Assembly: GCA_034769895.1 (NCBI GenBank)
Contig: CM068367.1
Span: forward strand, 688,045,548-688,109,547
Source: Magicicada septendecula
Lineage: Eukaryota; Arthropoda; Insecta; Hemiptera; Cicadidae
Length of the DNA: 64,000 nucleotides
Direction: 5' to 3'
The notes under the pieces were generated by a model. It saw only the letters and a list, made by a program, of their open reading frames with translations, was not told the DNA's origin and did no database searches. This document shows, piece by piece, positions 44,794 through 56,404 of this stretch. Numbering within the stretch: position 1 is the stretch's first letter; every line of letters starts with the position of its first letter. The translations under genes were made by a program, and so were the position numbers.

Positions 44794-46026
44794 ATTTCAT
44801 GTTCTCTACTTCTGTGTCACTATACAGCTTGATAGTCCTCCGCTGTTGTCCATCCATTTTGTTAATTGTCTCCTCCAGTACCTCCTCATACTCTACATTA
44901 ATTTCTTACTCCTCACTCCTCTTCATTATTCTCTTTTTAAAAATGTTCTTTCCATTCCTTCTAGCTTATACTGGCTGTTGCTCTCTCTCTCTCCACTTCA
45001 GTTTCATTATCTGCTGCTTAAAGTTAACGTTAGTCTTATTCACTTTTTCTATTTCATTCATTATTTACTTTAGCCATTTTTCTTTCTATCCTTTACAAAA
45101 GAGTAAAAAGAGGTCTGAAAAAATAGAAGAAAAAAGAGGTCACTGAAAGAAGGAAAATAAACCTTGGAGTGACCTCTTTTCTCAGATTAAACTTGTTTAA
45201 TTTTGCATCCCATTTTGGCTCTATTCTTGCTACACATTTATTATAACAAAACACATTTATTTTCCCCATCACACTTGATGTTGCTACATTTATTATATTT
45301 ATTTCACATTTGCGGTCTCTTTTAATATCTCCCTCTCTTTTTCTATCTCTAACTTTCTCATTATTTCTTCTTCATGTTTCTCTCTTATATCAGCATTTTT
45401 AAATTCTCCTATTGTTCATATCTTAATGTCTTCCCTTTTTGATTCTCTTCCACCATCCTTATTTTTCTCTTGAACATATCTAAATTGTTATGTATTTATA
45501 CTTGTTTCCCTGTTAGGTGTCCTATTTTGTATCATCTTTTCTCTGCTTTATGTAATTAGAATATGATCAAATTGATTCCCTTCTACTTTTCTTTTCCTGG
45601 TAACTTCCAGGTTGTTTTGTGCTCTTTTCAATGCCCATATTTGCTTCCCTGGCATACTCAACTTTATGGTCAGGTTGCACATTCTTATTCCCTTATCATT
45701 TGTCATTTCATGTTCCATCTGTCTTTCAGCTATTTTCTGTAAGTAAATTATCCTTTTTTATTTTTTCATTAAACTCTCTAATTAGCAACTAAGTAACATG
45801 GTTCAAAAACATCATAATTTTTCTGTCCCTTCATTAAATTTCCTTTCTTTTCATTCAACTTTTTTCTCCATCAGTACATACACATTCATTATCACAATAT
45901 TCACAATCTCATTCTTTATTTGTATGCATAAATTCGCCCACTTATTTTATTAACACTTTCAGACCTATGCTCATACGTTTTATGTAATATAATCATCATT
46001 TTCTGTGTATAATGTACAGGCATAGC

Positions 46027-46231
46027 CAGTGGTGCCCAGAAGGGGGGTGCATGGTGCAAGTTGTGCCATCAAAATTTGGGGGGAATGTTTTTACAGCATT
46101 TTTTATGATAAAAGGGGGGGCAAATAAATAAAAGACTATTTGAAAAAAAAAACTTGTAATAAACCTGAGAGGATAACTGAATTTGGGGGGGGGCATGCGC
46201 CATAGCCTTTGGGGGGGGATGGTCACCCCTG
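46027..46231 (-). mobile_element. hAT-type MITE, copy B
   Basis: 205 bp, reverse orientation to copy A (4949-5122), flanked by a perfect 8-bp duplication GGCATAGC (46019-46026, 46232-46239). Ends CAGTGGTGCCCAGAAGGGGG and (reverse complement) CAGGGGTGACCATCCCCCCC. Inserted into the decayed LINE, so it is younger than that LINE. The minus frame 45996-46226 is a by-product. Confidence 0.92.
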
Positions 46232-46564
46232 GGCATAGCCCATAGGCCTGAAAGTGTTAAATCATATCACTCTCCTTTCCAAGTCCTGTTCACAATATTT
46301 GCTGGTCCACTTTGTTTCTATTTACCTTCTGCTGCCTATCACGTTTTGACTTCTTGTTATCGATTCTATCTATCCTTTCCACCTTACTTTCTATAATGCT
46401 AGCGCTTCTTTCTTAAGTCTTTCCACTTCTCTTCCAACTTTCTCTACCCTTCCCTCACTAGCAGTGTTTGGATGTTCCATGATACAGTTGTAAGTTCTTT
46501 TCTTCCTTTCTTTATATTTTTTCTACATTGTCTTAATTTCTCATTTTATTTTTATCCTTCATCC

Positions 46565-47495
46565 CCATTCATCTCTTTCTATTTCCTTTTTCAATAAATT
46601 GAAAATTCCTTTTGAAATTCTTCTTTTGTTCACAAATATTGTGTATTTAATGGATATCAACAGTGAATTATGACAAATTTTAGCCAATAAGTGTGTCTTA
46701 ATCATTCGAATGTTTTATTTTCTTTAATTTTCATTAGTAGTTTTGTTGGGTCAATAATTTTCTATAAGAGAGCACAAAAACTGCTGTCTTGATTCAGCAC
46801 AAAAGACAACAAACAATTACGAGCAATACTTTCTGAACACAAGTATGGGCAGTAACTTATATAAAGAAACCAATTATCTGCTAAAGAGAATGTGTAGATG
46901 GTTAGTGACAGTTTTCCCATCCCATCATATACTGTATACCTACTACTACCTGCCCAAAAATATCAGTTATCTGCAATTTTTTGTAATACATAATGGAAAA
47001 GGACAATATTTTGTACAATATAATATAATTGTAGTATTCTGATATAGTCACTAACAGAACACTCTTAAATACTGGAGCTTACAGTTGTAGATGTTCAACA
47101 CCACTCATACTGTCATCAATGTTATATGAATTTATATCATACTGATAGATATTTAAAGGATATGCTTTGCTTAATGAATTCTTCAGTCATGGTTAGACCT
47201 TCTATAATACTTTCATCTGATACGTAATTTAAAGTTTGATATTTGTGTATTTCTTATAAGACCATATTGAGTTGATTTATTTCTAATTAATCTCAATTTT
47301 TTGTTGAAAGAATGTCAATTATTTCACTAGTCATTGATGTGCAATACATTACTTTAAAGATGAAAGTCTTTTCAATTATGTATTCCTCAGATCCTACTAC
47401 AGTAAAACCCCTATATAGCACTCCTTAACAGATCATCAAATAAAGAGCTTTATATGGAGTTAGCATTATATGGGTGTCAAATTTATATAGGCGGA

Positions 47496-47529
<34 letters not shown>

Positions 47530-47840
47530 ATAGATGAGGTATATAAACGGCATTACATACTAGATGTTAAGTAAACAACATTGTCACATGCCAAATTGAA
47601 GGCTACTGATTCTGTAGTAAATAATCTCTTAGAATAGTGCAATTGTGAATAGCATTTAATTGTACAAATGGATGTGGTTTCAAGGATAAGAAAGAAAGAC
47701 AAACTACACTACTACAATACATTCCTACTGAATTATACAACAAAAATTCATATAATTATCTTGTTGATTCATCCTCTTCGTTCATTTTATAAATATTATT
47801 ATATATATAAACTTTCACAATATGAACTTACTTTCTTTAT
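46565..47840. other. Spacer, no gene seen
   Basis: AT-rich with a (GA)n tract at about 47498-47527. No coding or transposon signature recognised. Confidence 0.5.
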
Positions 47841-47846
47841 CACTTT

Positions 47847-47885
47847 CCCATACGTTTCGAGGTGATGTTCCTCTTCCTCAGTGGG
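47847..47885 (-). ncRNA. Hammerhead ribozyme motif, 3' end of Penelope-like fragment
   Basis: On the minus strand: helix I CCCA (47882-47885) with UGGG (47847-47850), core CUGAGGA (47875-47881), one unpaired A, helix II GAGG/CCUC with a 7-base loop (47859-47873), GAAA, a minimal ACGU helix III and a GUA cleavage triplet. It lies directly downstream of the Penelope-like 3' remnant. Confidence 0.75.
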
Positions 47886-47889
47886 AGTA

Positions 47890-48232
47890 ATACTGAATGT
47901 CATTTTACAGTATAACGGTTATGGACTGGTGTGTGTGGTGGGGGTTGATGGTGGGAGGGAATTGGCGCTGAGGTTCAAATTGTGTGTTTGTAATCTGTAA
48001 TGGTTACTGATGACTGGTTGTGTGTGGAGATGGAAGGGGGTTGGCGCGGGATTCTGAATTGTATGTGTTGTGTATTATTGTGTCGAATAGTGTGTTGGAT
48101 TTAAATTGTAATTGTTAATTGAGTATGTTGTTTGGTTGTGTTTTGTTGTGTTTGTATATTTCGTATTGTTCTGCGGTGTTGAGTTTGCGACTTTTGGGTA
48201 TGTAGTGTAAAATTTCAAGATTACAGATGTAA
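47890..48232 (-). mobile_element. Penelope-like element 3' fragment
   Basis: The minus strand reads a degraded C-terminal tail (LHYIPKSRKLNTAEQYEIYK in one frame, then Pro-, Thr- and Asn-rich sequence). This matches the tails of the fragments at 54990-55585 and 62950-64000. It is flanked by hammerhead motifs pointing outward (minus at 47847-47885) and inverted on the other side (plus at 48277-48321). Internal GGTTGGCGC-type blocks are duplicated. No RT or GIY-YIG core is retained. Confidence 0.65.
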
Positions 48233-48276
48233 AACCGTTACAGATTACCAACGCCTTGACGCATTCCGCATTTATA

Positions 48277-48321
48277 CCTCACTGAGGAAGGAGTAAACCA
48301 CTCCGAAACGTACGTTTGAGG
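48277..48321 (+). ncRNA. Hammerhead ribozyme motif
   Basis: Helix I CCTCA (48277-48281) pairs perfectly with TGAGG (48317-48321). Core CUGAGGA at 48282-48288. Helix II GGAGU (48290-48294) pairs with ACUCC (48300-48304) around AAACC. GAAA at 48305-48308. Helix III is ACG/CGU with loop UA. Cleavage triplet GUU ends at 48316. All core residues are conserved, with a single unpaired A after CUGAGGA. Inverted relative to the motif at 47847-47885. Confidence 0.82.
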
Positions 48322-48329
48322 AAATAACA

Positions 48330-51300
48330 AAAAGTAAGTTTTTTCATAAGTGAAAGTACATTAAATATTAATTGTTAAAGTGATGTGAAAGAAGTGATGA
48401 TCATTCAAAATAATATGTAATAAATAACTATATAAATTAATATAATAAATTTAATAAATTGTAATAACATTTACATACATATTCAAACAGAATCAAATAA
48501 TGTTTTGCATGCAGCTCTGAATTGTAGAGGACTCAAGGCCTATTGATTTTGGTGAAGATCGATTAAGGGAAAGGGGTAGTTTACCTGCAACATTTTACGT
48601 TTTAACAAGAGTAAAGTGCTTAATTTTGATAAATAAAGTATCCTGAAAAGAAGGTCATAATAATCCACTGTAGAAAGCTAGATGAAATATTGTAACATCA
48701 CAAAATGTTCCATAACCAAAATACACACCAGAAGGGTGAAATAGGACACTAGAGTTGTAAAGTGAATAATTATAATGAATGTAACAAAGAAGAGAAGGGA
48801 CCAGCAAAGAAGAAAGAAGAGGAGGAATCCCAAGAAGCAGTGATGAATACACTGCATGACACTACAACTTAAACACAATGACTGACTATGACTAATGGAC
48901 AAGCAAAGTTCACAAATAAGCTGTCAAGTGAGCCAGTTCAAGACATTGATGTGTAGAGTCATATAATATAAACAAAATAACCAATGACTTTAACAAGATA
49001 ATAACAAATAACAGCATTTTGACTGAAAGTAATAGAACAATGATACAGAAATAACAAAGACTAATACTATATTAGCTGTAGCCACAAAACTATAAAAAAT
49101 AGAATTACCAACAAAGATGTAACAGTACAGAATAAGGGTAATTATAAACGGAAGCCTTATGTGTAAATAAGCAACTTCCTATATAAATGAAATGTAAGTA
49201 GAGATAATAATAAGCAGGGAATAAACCTTGTACTAAGACTATATCCAGACCCGGTATAAACGAATTTATGTTAGTAAAATAATAGGGAAACAGGACCCCT
49301 AATTAACATAAACTTACAGAATAGTAAATATAACGAATGAGGTGTGAAATACCACCACTCGATTAATATTATATGCCGTAAAAATGAGTAGGCCATGTAA
49401 AAATGTAATTAGAGAATAAGGAATTTTCAGAAGAAGCTTTTAGTTTTAATAATGTATGTACTTTTATTCATGTAATAACGTTCAAAAGAGAACACAGATG
49501 TAAATAATCAAATATCAAAGATAGGAAAATAGTCGCATTTTGCATTATTAGCAGACGACACTAAGAAACCATGTTTCAGGACGATATTTCTATGTATTGT
49601 CAGTGAAAACTAGGTTCAAACCGGCATTAAGCCACATCAAAATAAAGATCAGAAACTAAGCTTTAATTTGATGATAATAGATTAAAGAATGGAATTGTAA
49701 TAGTTTAATAGTTAGTGTAAGCATCATTGTTTAACAAGATTTAAGAAAGTGCCAGTGAATACTAACAACAATAATAGTGGAGTACAAAAGACGCGTCGGT
49801 GGTGTTTATTAAAAACATTACGTCACTATGACACAATTTTGTACCAATCACAAAAGAGTTTACTTAGCGAAAATTATTCCTAACGGCGATCGAGAGCGGA
49901 GTATATAATCAAAAGGACGCTAAGAAATTCGCATTCGCATCATTATCCACGAGCTAACCAGTTGCGTCTCTGCGTTGTTTTATATTTCAATAATCTACAA
50001 CAGTACAATTGTAGTAAATACCTTAAATTTTATCAAATTAACCATTGGAAAGGCGAGTCATCGTCTCTGAGTGCATCAAAAGTTAATTGTGAATTTATAT
50101 AAACAGTGCGTGTAATCGGAACGAGCAAATTTAACATAACCTGTAAAGGCTATAACCTAATGTCAGTAAGAAGAAGGTTATTTCTCGTTTCCAAGTGCGA
50201 TTAAAGTGTAGTGTATTAGCGATCAATATAATCCGATCACTAAAGTGTTCATTTTTAATCAATACGATTAAAAATCAAGGTAGTACAGTGACCAAATTTA
50301 TTGTCTATATACCATATATTGATTGTAGGAATTAACATACTTGTACTGACGCAAAAACAATCAAACTGTTCATAGAGAACACTGTATTAATTTATTTAGA
50401 GGGTTTAATATAACCCAACGTAAGAATATATGTATTAGAATTATTTATAACTAATATCAATTAGAATAAGCAAACGAAATTCTCATTAACCAATTATTTA
50501 ATTGCAAGTCTTTAAAGAGGCCTAAAATGAATTATTACTTCATAGTAGTATTTATTAAAAAAAATTAATATCGTTCTATTCTGTATTTCAAAGAACTTAC
50601 CCTTGAGGTACTTAGTCTATTAAGATAAAAATTTTGTTAATAAAAATAAGAGTTTTTTTATTGTGCTTAAACTGAGCTAGACCAGTCAGTAAACGGATAA
50701 CTTGTGATCCGAATTATATTATTGTTAAATGTATTTTTCAATTCAATTCTAGAGGTTATAATAAACCAATAATGTTATACAGCAGTAACTTTTGTTTTTA
50801 ATTATTTTATCAACCCTCAGTATTGCATACACTGAGGTACACTAAAACAGAAATTTTTCAGTATACCACTTGAATTATTTTCAATTCAATTGACATTTAA
50901 AAAATAGAAACAGCAAAAAGTAAACACACACAATTATAAGATTAGAAGTTTGTTTTTTATGGGACATTTCTCTAAGAAAACCCATATGGCGCCCACATAA
51001 CATTCAAGGTGTTATAAAACCTTATTTATAAATATTAGACTGGTCAAAAAGGGAACTTGACAGTTTATTCAGTGGCGGTGAACGTCTGAACATCAAGTAC
51101 GACAACCAGGTACGTGAAGTGTTCATTATATTAATATATTTTTGTCCAGACAACACTTGACTTACACATACACAGATGACATTTTCTATAGAAGAGGATT
51201 TCGACTTCAAGTTCGACGCGACCGTTACATTCATTAGCGGATCAACAAATTAATATTTTATTCACAATAAACCATATCATTACAATTAAATTATACTTTA

Positions 51301-51380
51301 TCAATTATAAAAGTAATTACCGCATATATACAAGAGACCCCATTAAACAACAAATCGATAATTAAATTATAGAGGGAGGA
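48330..51380. other. Long AT-rich region, no gene seen
   Basis: No domain-bearing frame. A block at about 49850-50010 (a TATATAATC motif followed by GC-richer sequence) could be an old LTR promoter, but no LTR ends were found. The minus frame at 51022-51234 has no recognisable family. Confidence 0.45.
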
Positions 51381-51390
51381 TCTAGTTAAG

Positions 51391-51550
51391 TTACAGATTG
51401 GCTTCCATCGCGGGGCTTAAATAAAGACGGACGACAAAGTTTAGTTACAGATTGGCGCCCAACGTGGGGCTTAAATAAAGACGGACAACACAGTTTTATT
51501 ACAGAGTGGCGCCCAACGTGGGGCTTAAGTAAAGACGGACGACACCTTTT
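51391..51550 (+). repeat. Triple tandem array containing tRNA-Lys-type primer-binding sites
   Basis: Three units of about 54 bases start TTACAGATTGG, TTACAGATTGG and TTACAGAGTGG, and end AAGACGGACGACA-like. Units 2 and 3 contain TGGCGCCCAACGTGGGGC (51453-51470, 51507-51524), the exact complement of a tRNA-Lys 3' end used as primer-binding site by many LTR elements. Unit 1 has the diverged TGGCTTCCATCGCGGGGC (51399-51416). The TTACA before each looks like an LTR terminus. A related remnant lies at 37281-37320. Confidence 0.8.
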
Positions 51551-51559
51551 TATTACAAT

Positions 51560-53700
51560 ATCTATAAATGAAAAGGGTAGTTGAAGGGGGAGGGGGTAAT
51601 TTTTTATAAATTAAAATATTAGTTGATGATGGAGAAAGTAAATTTTATAAGTTTTATATGTGTAATACGTTATTGACAACAAAGAAGTAGTTTCTATGGA
51701 AACATTTCATTTCACATTAACAATATTCTATATTTTTTCATTTTTTTTAATTTAAATCATGTGTGAGAGAAAATATATTGTTCGTGGCAGGCAAGTATAT
51801 CTCAGTTATGTAATGTTTACGTTTCCATTTTATTATTATGATTACCACAGTAAAAAGGCAGGCAAGACACACACACACACACACACACACAATTCGCGTT
51901 ATTTCTGGCCTCACTCATGTTTATTTTCCTCCATTTGCACGCTTTTTAAATGGAAAGTGCCGAAACCCACACCAACACAACGTGTGCAAGCCAAAAAAGT
52001 CTCCAGCGTGGATAGCGATTTGCTTGCTGTGGATCGCTGGGCAGTGTAACTGCACGTGTTTACAGAGGAACGTTTCATAGACAGACTTTTCGTCTTTAGG
52101 GAATGAACCCTCTGCAAGATGCTCAGGGTCCATGAGTGACTTCGGAGCGCTTCATAGGAGGGATGATTATCTGTGTAGTTCGGTTTCTTTATAAGAATAA
52201 AGTAAGCCTACCTAATTTTTATGAATAAAGTGACTGAAAATAACATTATATTAAACGACTACCCCATAATAACAAAAATATCTATAAATAGTGAAATTAG
52301 TTTGAGGGTGGGCGATATTTTTTTAGAAATTACCGAACCGAATTCAAGTAAATTATTTTAAACATAAATATTACAACATGGAAGTCATGTATGGTTCTCC
52401 ATACCGATTTTTAATACTACCTACTGTCTGTACCTCTTCTGATAAACAGGGCACTATCCATTGACCCCTTGAGTAACAGTTCCTTGTTTCTTTCTTAACT
52501 TGACTTTGAAATCTTCATTAACATCAGTTTGGCTTAAAGTGTACTGTAAGCAGTGAAATTAACATTACATAATAGTATGTAATATTATTATATAATATTG
52601 TAAACACGCGCGCGCGCATGTGTGTCTTATGTAACTTGTTTCATTTACCAAGTTACATATGAAATATTTGTATAACAATGGTGTGTTTACATCATTGATT
52701 TACATTTATATAATTAATTTACAGTTACATTTTTATCACATTTACATTTAATTTATATTTTCTTTCTGTGTTTGACACTGATTGTATAATACAAAACACT
52801 GTGAAAAGTATTTGTACATTGTATTGAAACAGCTGAAAAGGTACAGATACAGCTGAAAAACCACCCTACTGTACTAATTGCAAATGTTCCTACTGTTACA
52901 TACTTCTCATTAGAGGGCACTCATTACTACACACAGTGCCTGCCAATTATATACAGACCTCACTCCTACATCCAGTAACGATACCATCTTTCAACCATAT
53001 TTCATATGTCCATCTATCATTATAATTTGATTTCTGCATTGACATAACTTTTTGCCATGATAATATTACATAAAATTTATTGTAACAGTAGAGTATTACT
53101 ATGTTCAATCCACTGCAACTGTTTTTTTGTTTTAACAAAATATTGACTGCAATCTATATAGTGGTACTATATCTTAAATTAAGACAGTTATAAATAGAAA
53201 AATTATAAAACAATTTTTTGATCTTTACTTGCTAAACAGTACTTTTGATCAGGTAAGTTATATTAAATTAATTCATGTAACATGAATAATTTAGTGAATA
53301 TGATGCTGGCTTGCTAAACAGCATGAACTGAGTTTATTTTTTAGTGCAAGCAAAAAACATATCTGGTGCTTAGAATGTCAGTCTTCCCACACAAATCTAT
53401 GGCAAAATAGTAGTGAGTGCTATCACTGGCTCATAAAATCTAGCTGTTTCAAGCCAGCATTAAACTACAAGTACCACCTGTGTTAGGATTTGTGAACATA
53501 TTCACCATAGAAAGATGCAAAGAGGCAGCTTATATTCTATTCGAGTACACTTGAACATATGTACTCCTGAAAATTATAAGATTTGTATAAACAATGTCTG
53601 TATAGCCAAACATATTGTATGAATGAGAAGAGCTGTAGAATTATATAACAAAATGATCACAATTTCCTTTTCTTCAAAACAATATAAAAGTTAAAGCATT
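51560..53700. other. Spacer; one unexplained GC-richer block
   Basis: Mostly AT-rich. At 51890-52165 composition rises, and a 70-residue minus frame (51921-52133) and plus frames overlap without family resemblance. I cannot tell whether this is an exon, a UTR or a repeat. A (CA)n tract lies at 51867-51891 and a CG-rich tract at 52606-52617. Confidence 0.4.
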
Positions 53701-53710
53701 CGATATTTAT

Positions 53711-54002
53711 AATAATAATGGCTCCCATGTATACCACCATAGTACCTTAGGAGTAGGCAGGGTAGGCTGCCTAATGTAAGCCGTACGGCATACAAGGAAG
53801 GCAGTGTGGTCACCACTACGCTTCAGCCGCCCATTATTATCTCCAGGATGTTATCCCAGGTACTCTCATTTTCAACAGGCTGAGTCGACCTGGGGGCTGA
53901 AAAACGCACCTTGATTTTATAGTGTGGGCCCGGGAATTGAATCCGGGACCTCTAGATTAGTAGCCAGGTGCCATACCCATTGGTCTACTGAGCCGCCTCA
54001 AT
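53711..54002 (-). mobile_element. tRNA-derived SINE
   Basis: The minus-strand head (54000 to about 53930) contains a tRNA-like A box (GGCTCAGTAGACCAATGG) and B box (GGATTCAATTCC) with correct order and spacing. The body runs leftward and ends in an (ATT)n tail at 53711-53720. ATATTTAT at 53703-53710 and 54003-54010 is a probable target-site duplication. No functional tRNA is implied. Confidence 0.82.
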
Positions 54003-54009
54003 ATATTTA

Positions 54010-54985
54010 TTATTCTGTAAAATCTAGATTTTTATTATTTTGTAGATGTCTAGAACATCTAAATGACTAGTCAGATTTTATATTTAGTTTTTACACTTTA
54101 TTTTGTTTTACAAATATGAGCTTCAATTATTTTAATTTCTTGGTGCATCTTTTCTCTAATAGAAATGGAATGTATGCACTCAGATAATTAGAAATTTTTG
54201 AAAAAACAGGTTAAATAAACTTAAAACTATTAGGCTAAAACACCATACATATTAGAAGAGCTTATACGTATAATATAGCCTTTATTTTCTTTTACCATTT
54301 TGTTCTTCCCTATCACACTCTTTACATTTGGTACTGGTTACAGCATAGCAGCATTTGAGTATTGACATACTTGTCAAGGTTCAAAATAGTCAAAGGAGGT
54401 CCAACAATACAAATAAAAAGAAGGTTCCTCATACTTTCAGTTATCAGGGATGACCTCTATGGAGTCACAGTTAGGCTGAGCTGTGAAACACGATGAAACA
54501 GCCACGTGTGTAATATACACTGTAGAAGCCTAATTTTTTTCAGGACTCTCATATGGAGACTGCAAGATATCATTAAATACCCAGAAGACTCCCCTTTCAC
54601 CTAATCTGACTTTTTGAGATAAGTAGTAAACTACTTCTGTCTATCCAAACAGAATGTTTTTCTTATCTTCGTCAGGTCATTTCTTCTCATCCAATACTTG
54701 AGCGTATCTTGACAGATCCATATCTTCTCTTGAAAGAAGCCATTGCTGTATAGACTGCTTTAGGTTGCTGTACAGTTTGAAAATATTTGTTAGTCTCCTG
54801 CTTTGTCTGTCTCATGTAGTGAAACACTACAAAATTTTAGGTTTTGTACTGCCTGTTGAGCCCATTTATGAGAATGGATATCTTTCTTTATCTGAATGTT
54901 AACTCTACTTCTATTTTTATAGTTGTTTTGATTGTTCATCATCTTTTTTCACAGCACAAACTATATAGAAAATTGAAACTTACTT
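54010..54985. other. AT-rich spacer, no gene seen
   Basis: No domain-bearing frames or repeats recognised. Confidence 0.5.
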
Positions 54986-54989
54986 GTCT

Positions 54990-55585
54990 TTTCTTCTCGT
55001 ACGCGTTTCGGCGTGGTGTTTGCCTTCGTCAGCTTTGAGACAGACTGCCATTAACTTGTAACGGTTTTTATTTTGAAAGGTATAGTGGGGGTTGTGTGTG
55101 GAGGAAGGGGATTGGCGCGGGAATCCAAATTATTGTTAGTTTTATGTATAATTGTGTCAAAAAGTGTGTGTGATTTATACTGTAATTGGTCGTTAAGTAT
55201 GTTGTTTGGTTGTGTTGTGTGGTGTTTGTATATTTCATATTGTTCTGCTGTGTTAAGTTTTCGACCTTTAGGTAAGTAGTGTAATATCTCAAGATTAGTA
55301 TCTATGTTGGTGTAGCTGTGGTTTTTGTGTGTATGTGTGTGGCAAACGCGAAATGTATATTGTTGTTGAATAAAGCTTTTAGGTGTTCAGAGTAACAAGA
55401 GGAAAAAGATCTTCCCGTCTGGCCTATATAGAAACTATTGCAATCATTACAATTTAATTTATAAACACCTGTTTTGTTGTATTTGTGTATGTCCGTGTTT
55501 GTATCACTGATGTGTTTTTTGATGGTATTGTTTGTTCTGTACGCTATTTTGTACTTGTGTTTTCTGAATGTATTATCAAATTATT
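54990..55585 (-). mobile_element. Penelope-like element 3' fragment with GIY-YIG domain
   Basis: The minus strand starts within FRKHKYKIAYRTNN, continues KTGVYKLNCNDCNSFYIGQT, GRSFSSCYSEHLKAL (the GIY-YIG endonuclease with its Cys pair) and then the C-terminal tail LRYYTTYLKVENLTQQNNMK. It is closely similar to the element at 62950-64000 by eye. In the GIY-YIG signature the usual Arg after SS is Cys. Stops interrupt the tail. A hammerhead-like motif follows at its 3' end. Confidence 0.85.
54997..55036 (-). ncRNA. Degenerate hammerhead-like motif
   Basis: Minus strand: CUGACGA (55026-55032), unpaired A, helix II GGC/GCC, GAAAC (55005-55009), then GCGUAC. Helix I is poor beyond one G-C pair. 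It is positioned at the 3' end of the Penelope-like fragment, as at 47847-47885. Confidence 0.55.
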
Positions 55586-55703
55586 GATAATACTGTTCAA
55601 TGACTGCGTAAAATTTGTGGAAATTTATTTTAATTCATGGAGAGACCCACAATGAATTTTGTACAATATTAAATATTGTACATTAAATTTTATTGTATAT
55701 ATT

Positions 55704-55853
<150 letters not shown>

Positions 55854-55859
55854 CCCATA

Positions 55860-56402
55860 ATAAAGAAAGCCAATTGTATGAACTGAAGGTAAAAAAAATT
55901 CCAAGTTTTAAGAGCAACTTATCCTGGACTAAATGCACAATAGTATATAGAACATTTCAAAATACAGAGCAGATCTGAAATACATCAATACAATCATGAT
56001 TTTTTCCTGAGGACATGTGAAAATGTCTAATTGGTTGTACTTCTAAAAACAAGGAAAACCCCAAAAAAACAATGCTAGATTGATGTAATTATATGAATTG
56101 AATTAAAATCCATATCATTAACTGACCTGTAGTATATTTGTTTTTATTTTTAAGGAATTTTTCCAGAAAATATTAATTTTCAGTTTTGTTGTGTTTACCG
56201 GGAATCTCCAGTATTGTGTTTATCTCCTAACCTCAAACCATGAGATACTTCCAAACACATCAATAATCAGTGCCATATAATATCACAAAAAATTATAATG
56301 AACAAAATGACTTTGATTAAAAGTTGAAATTATACTGTATCACGACCAAGCGAACACTGCCATGCCCAATTAGAAAAACAGTGACATGGCAATGTCAGTA
56401 AA
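55860..56402. other. AT-rich spacer, no gene seen
   Basis: Nothing recognisable between the microsatellite and the mariner-type element. Confidence 0.5.
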
Positions 56403-56404
56403 TA

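Larger units (their letters stand above)
42690..46560 (-). mobile_element. Decayed, nearly full-length LINE (RTE-like) with nested hAT MITE
   Basis: On the minus strand, from right to left, recognisable blocks follow LINE order. An endonuclease start (about 46490-46380) resembles WNxRTLxxxGKLExVKxEM..LGxSEVRW. Later endonuclease blocks (45900-45560) include GNQFDHILI. The RT block SRVKVVTQKEQTEVLMRMGV and RQGDGLSETQFNIVLEGIM lies in 44482-44793. DLEIKQDKTLFIG lies at about 43530. The C-terminal QMRWYGQV..LEEGRPR blocks lie at 42770-43020. Many stops and frameshifts. The AT-rich 43740-44480 may be a separate insertion. A hAT MITE sits at 46027-46231. Confidence 0.72.

Noticed and set aside
53925-54000. 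Functional tRNA gene
   Set aside because: A and B boxes are present but arms are mismatched and the sequence continues into a SINE body with an ATT tail and target duplication.
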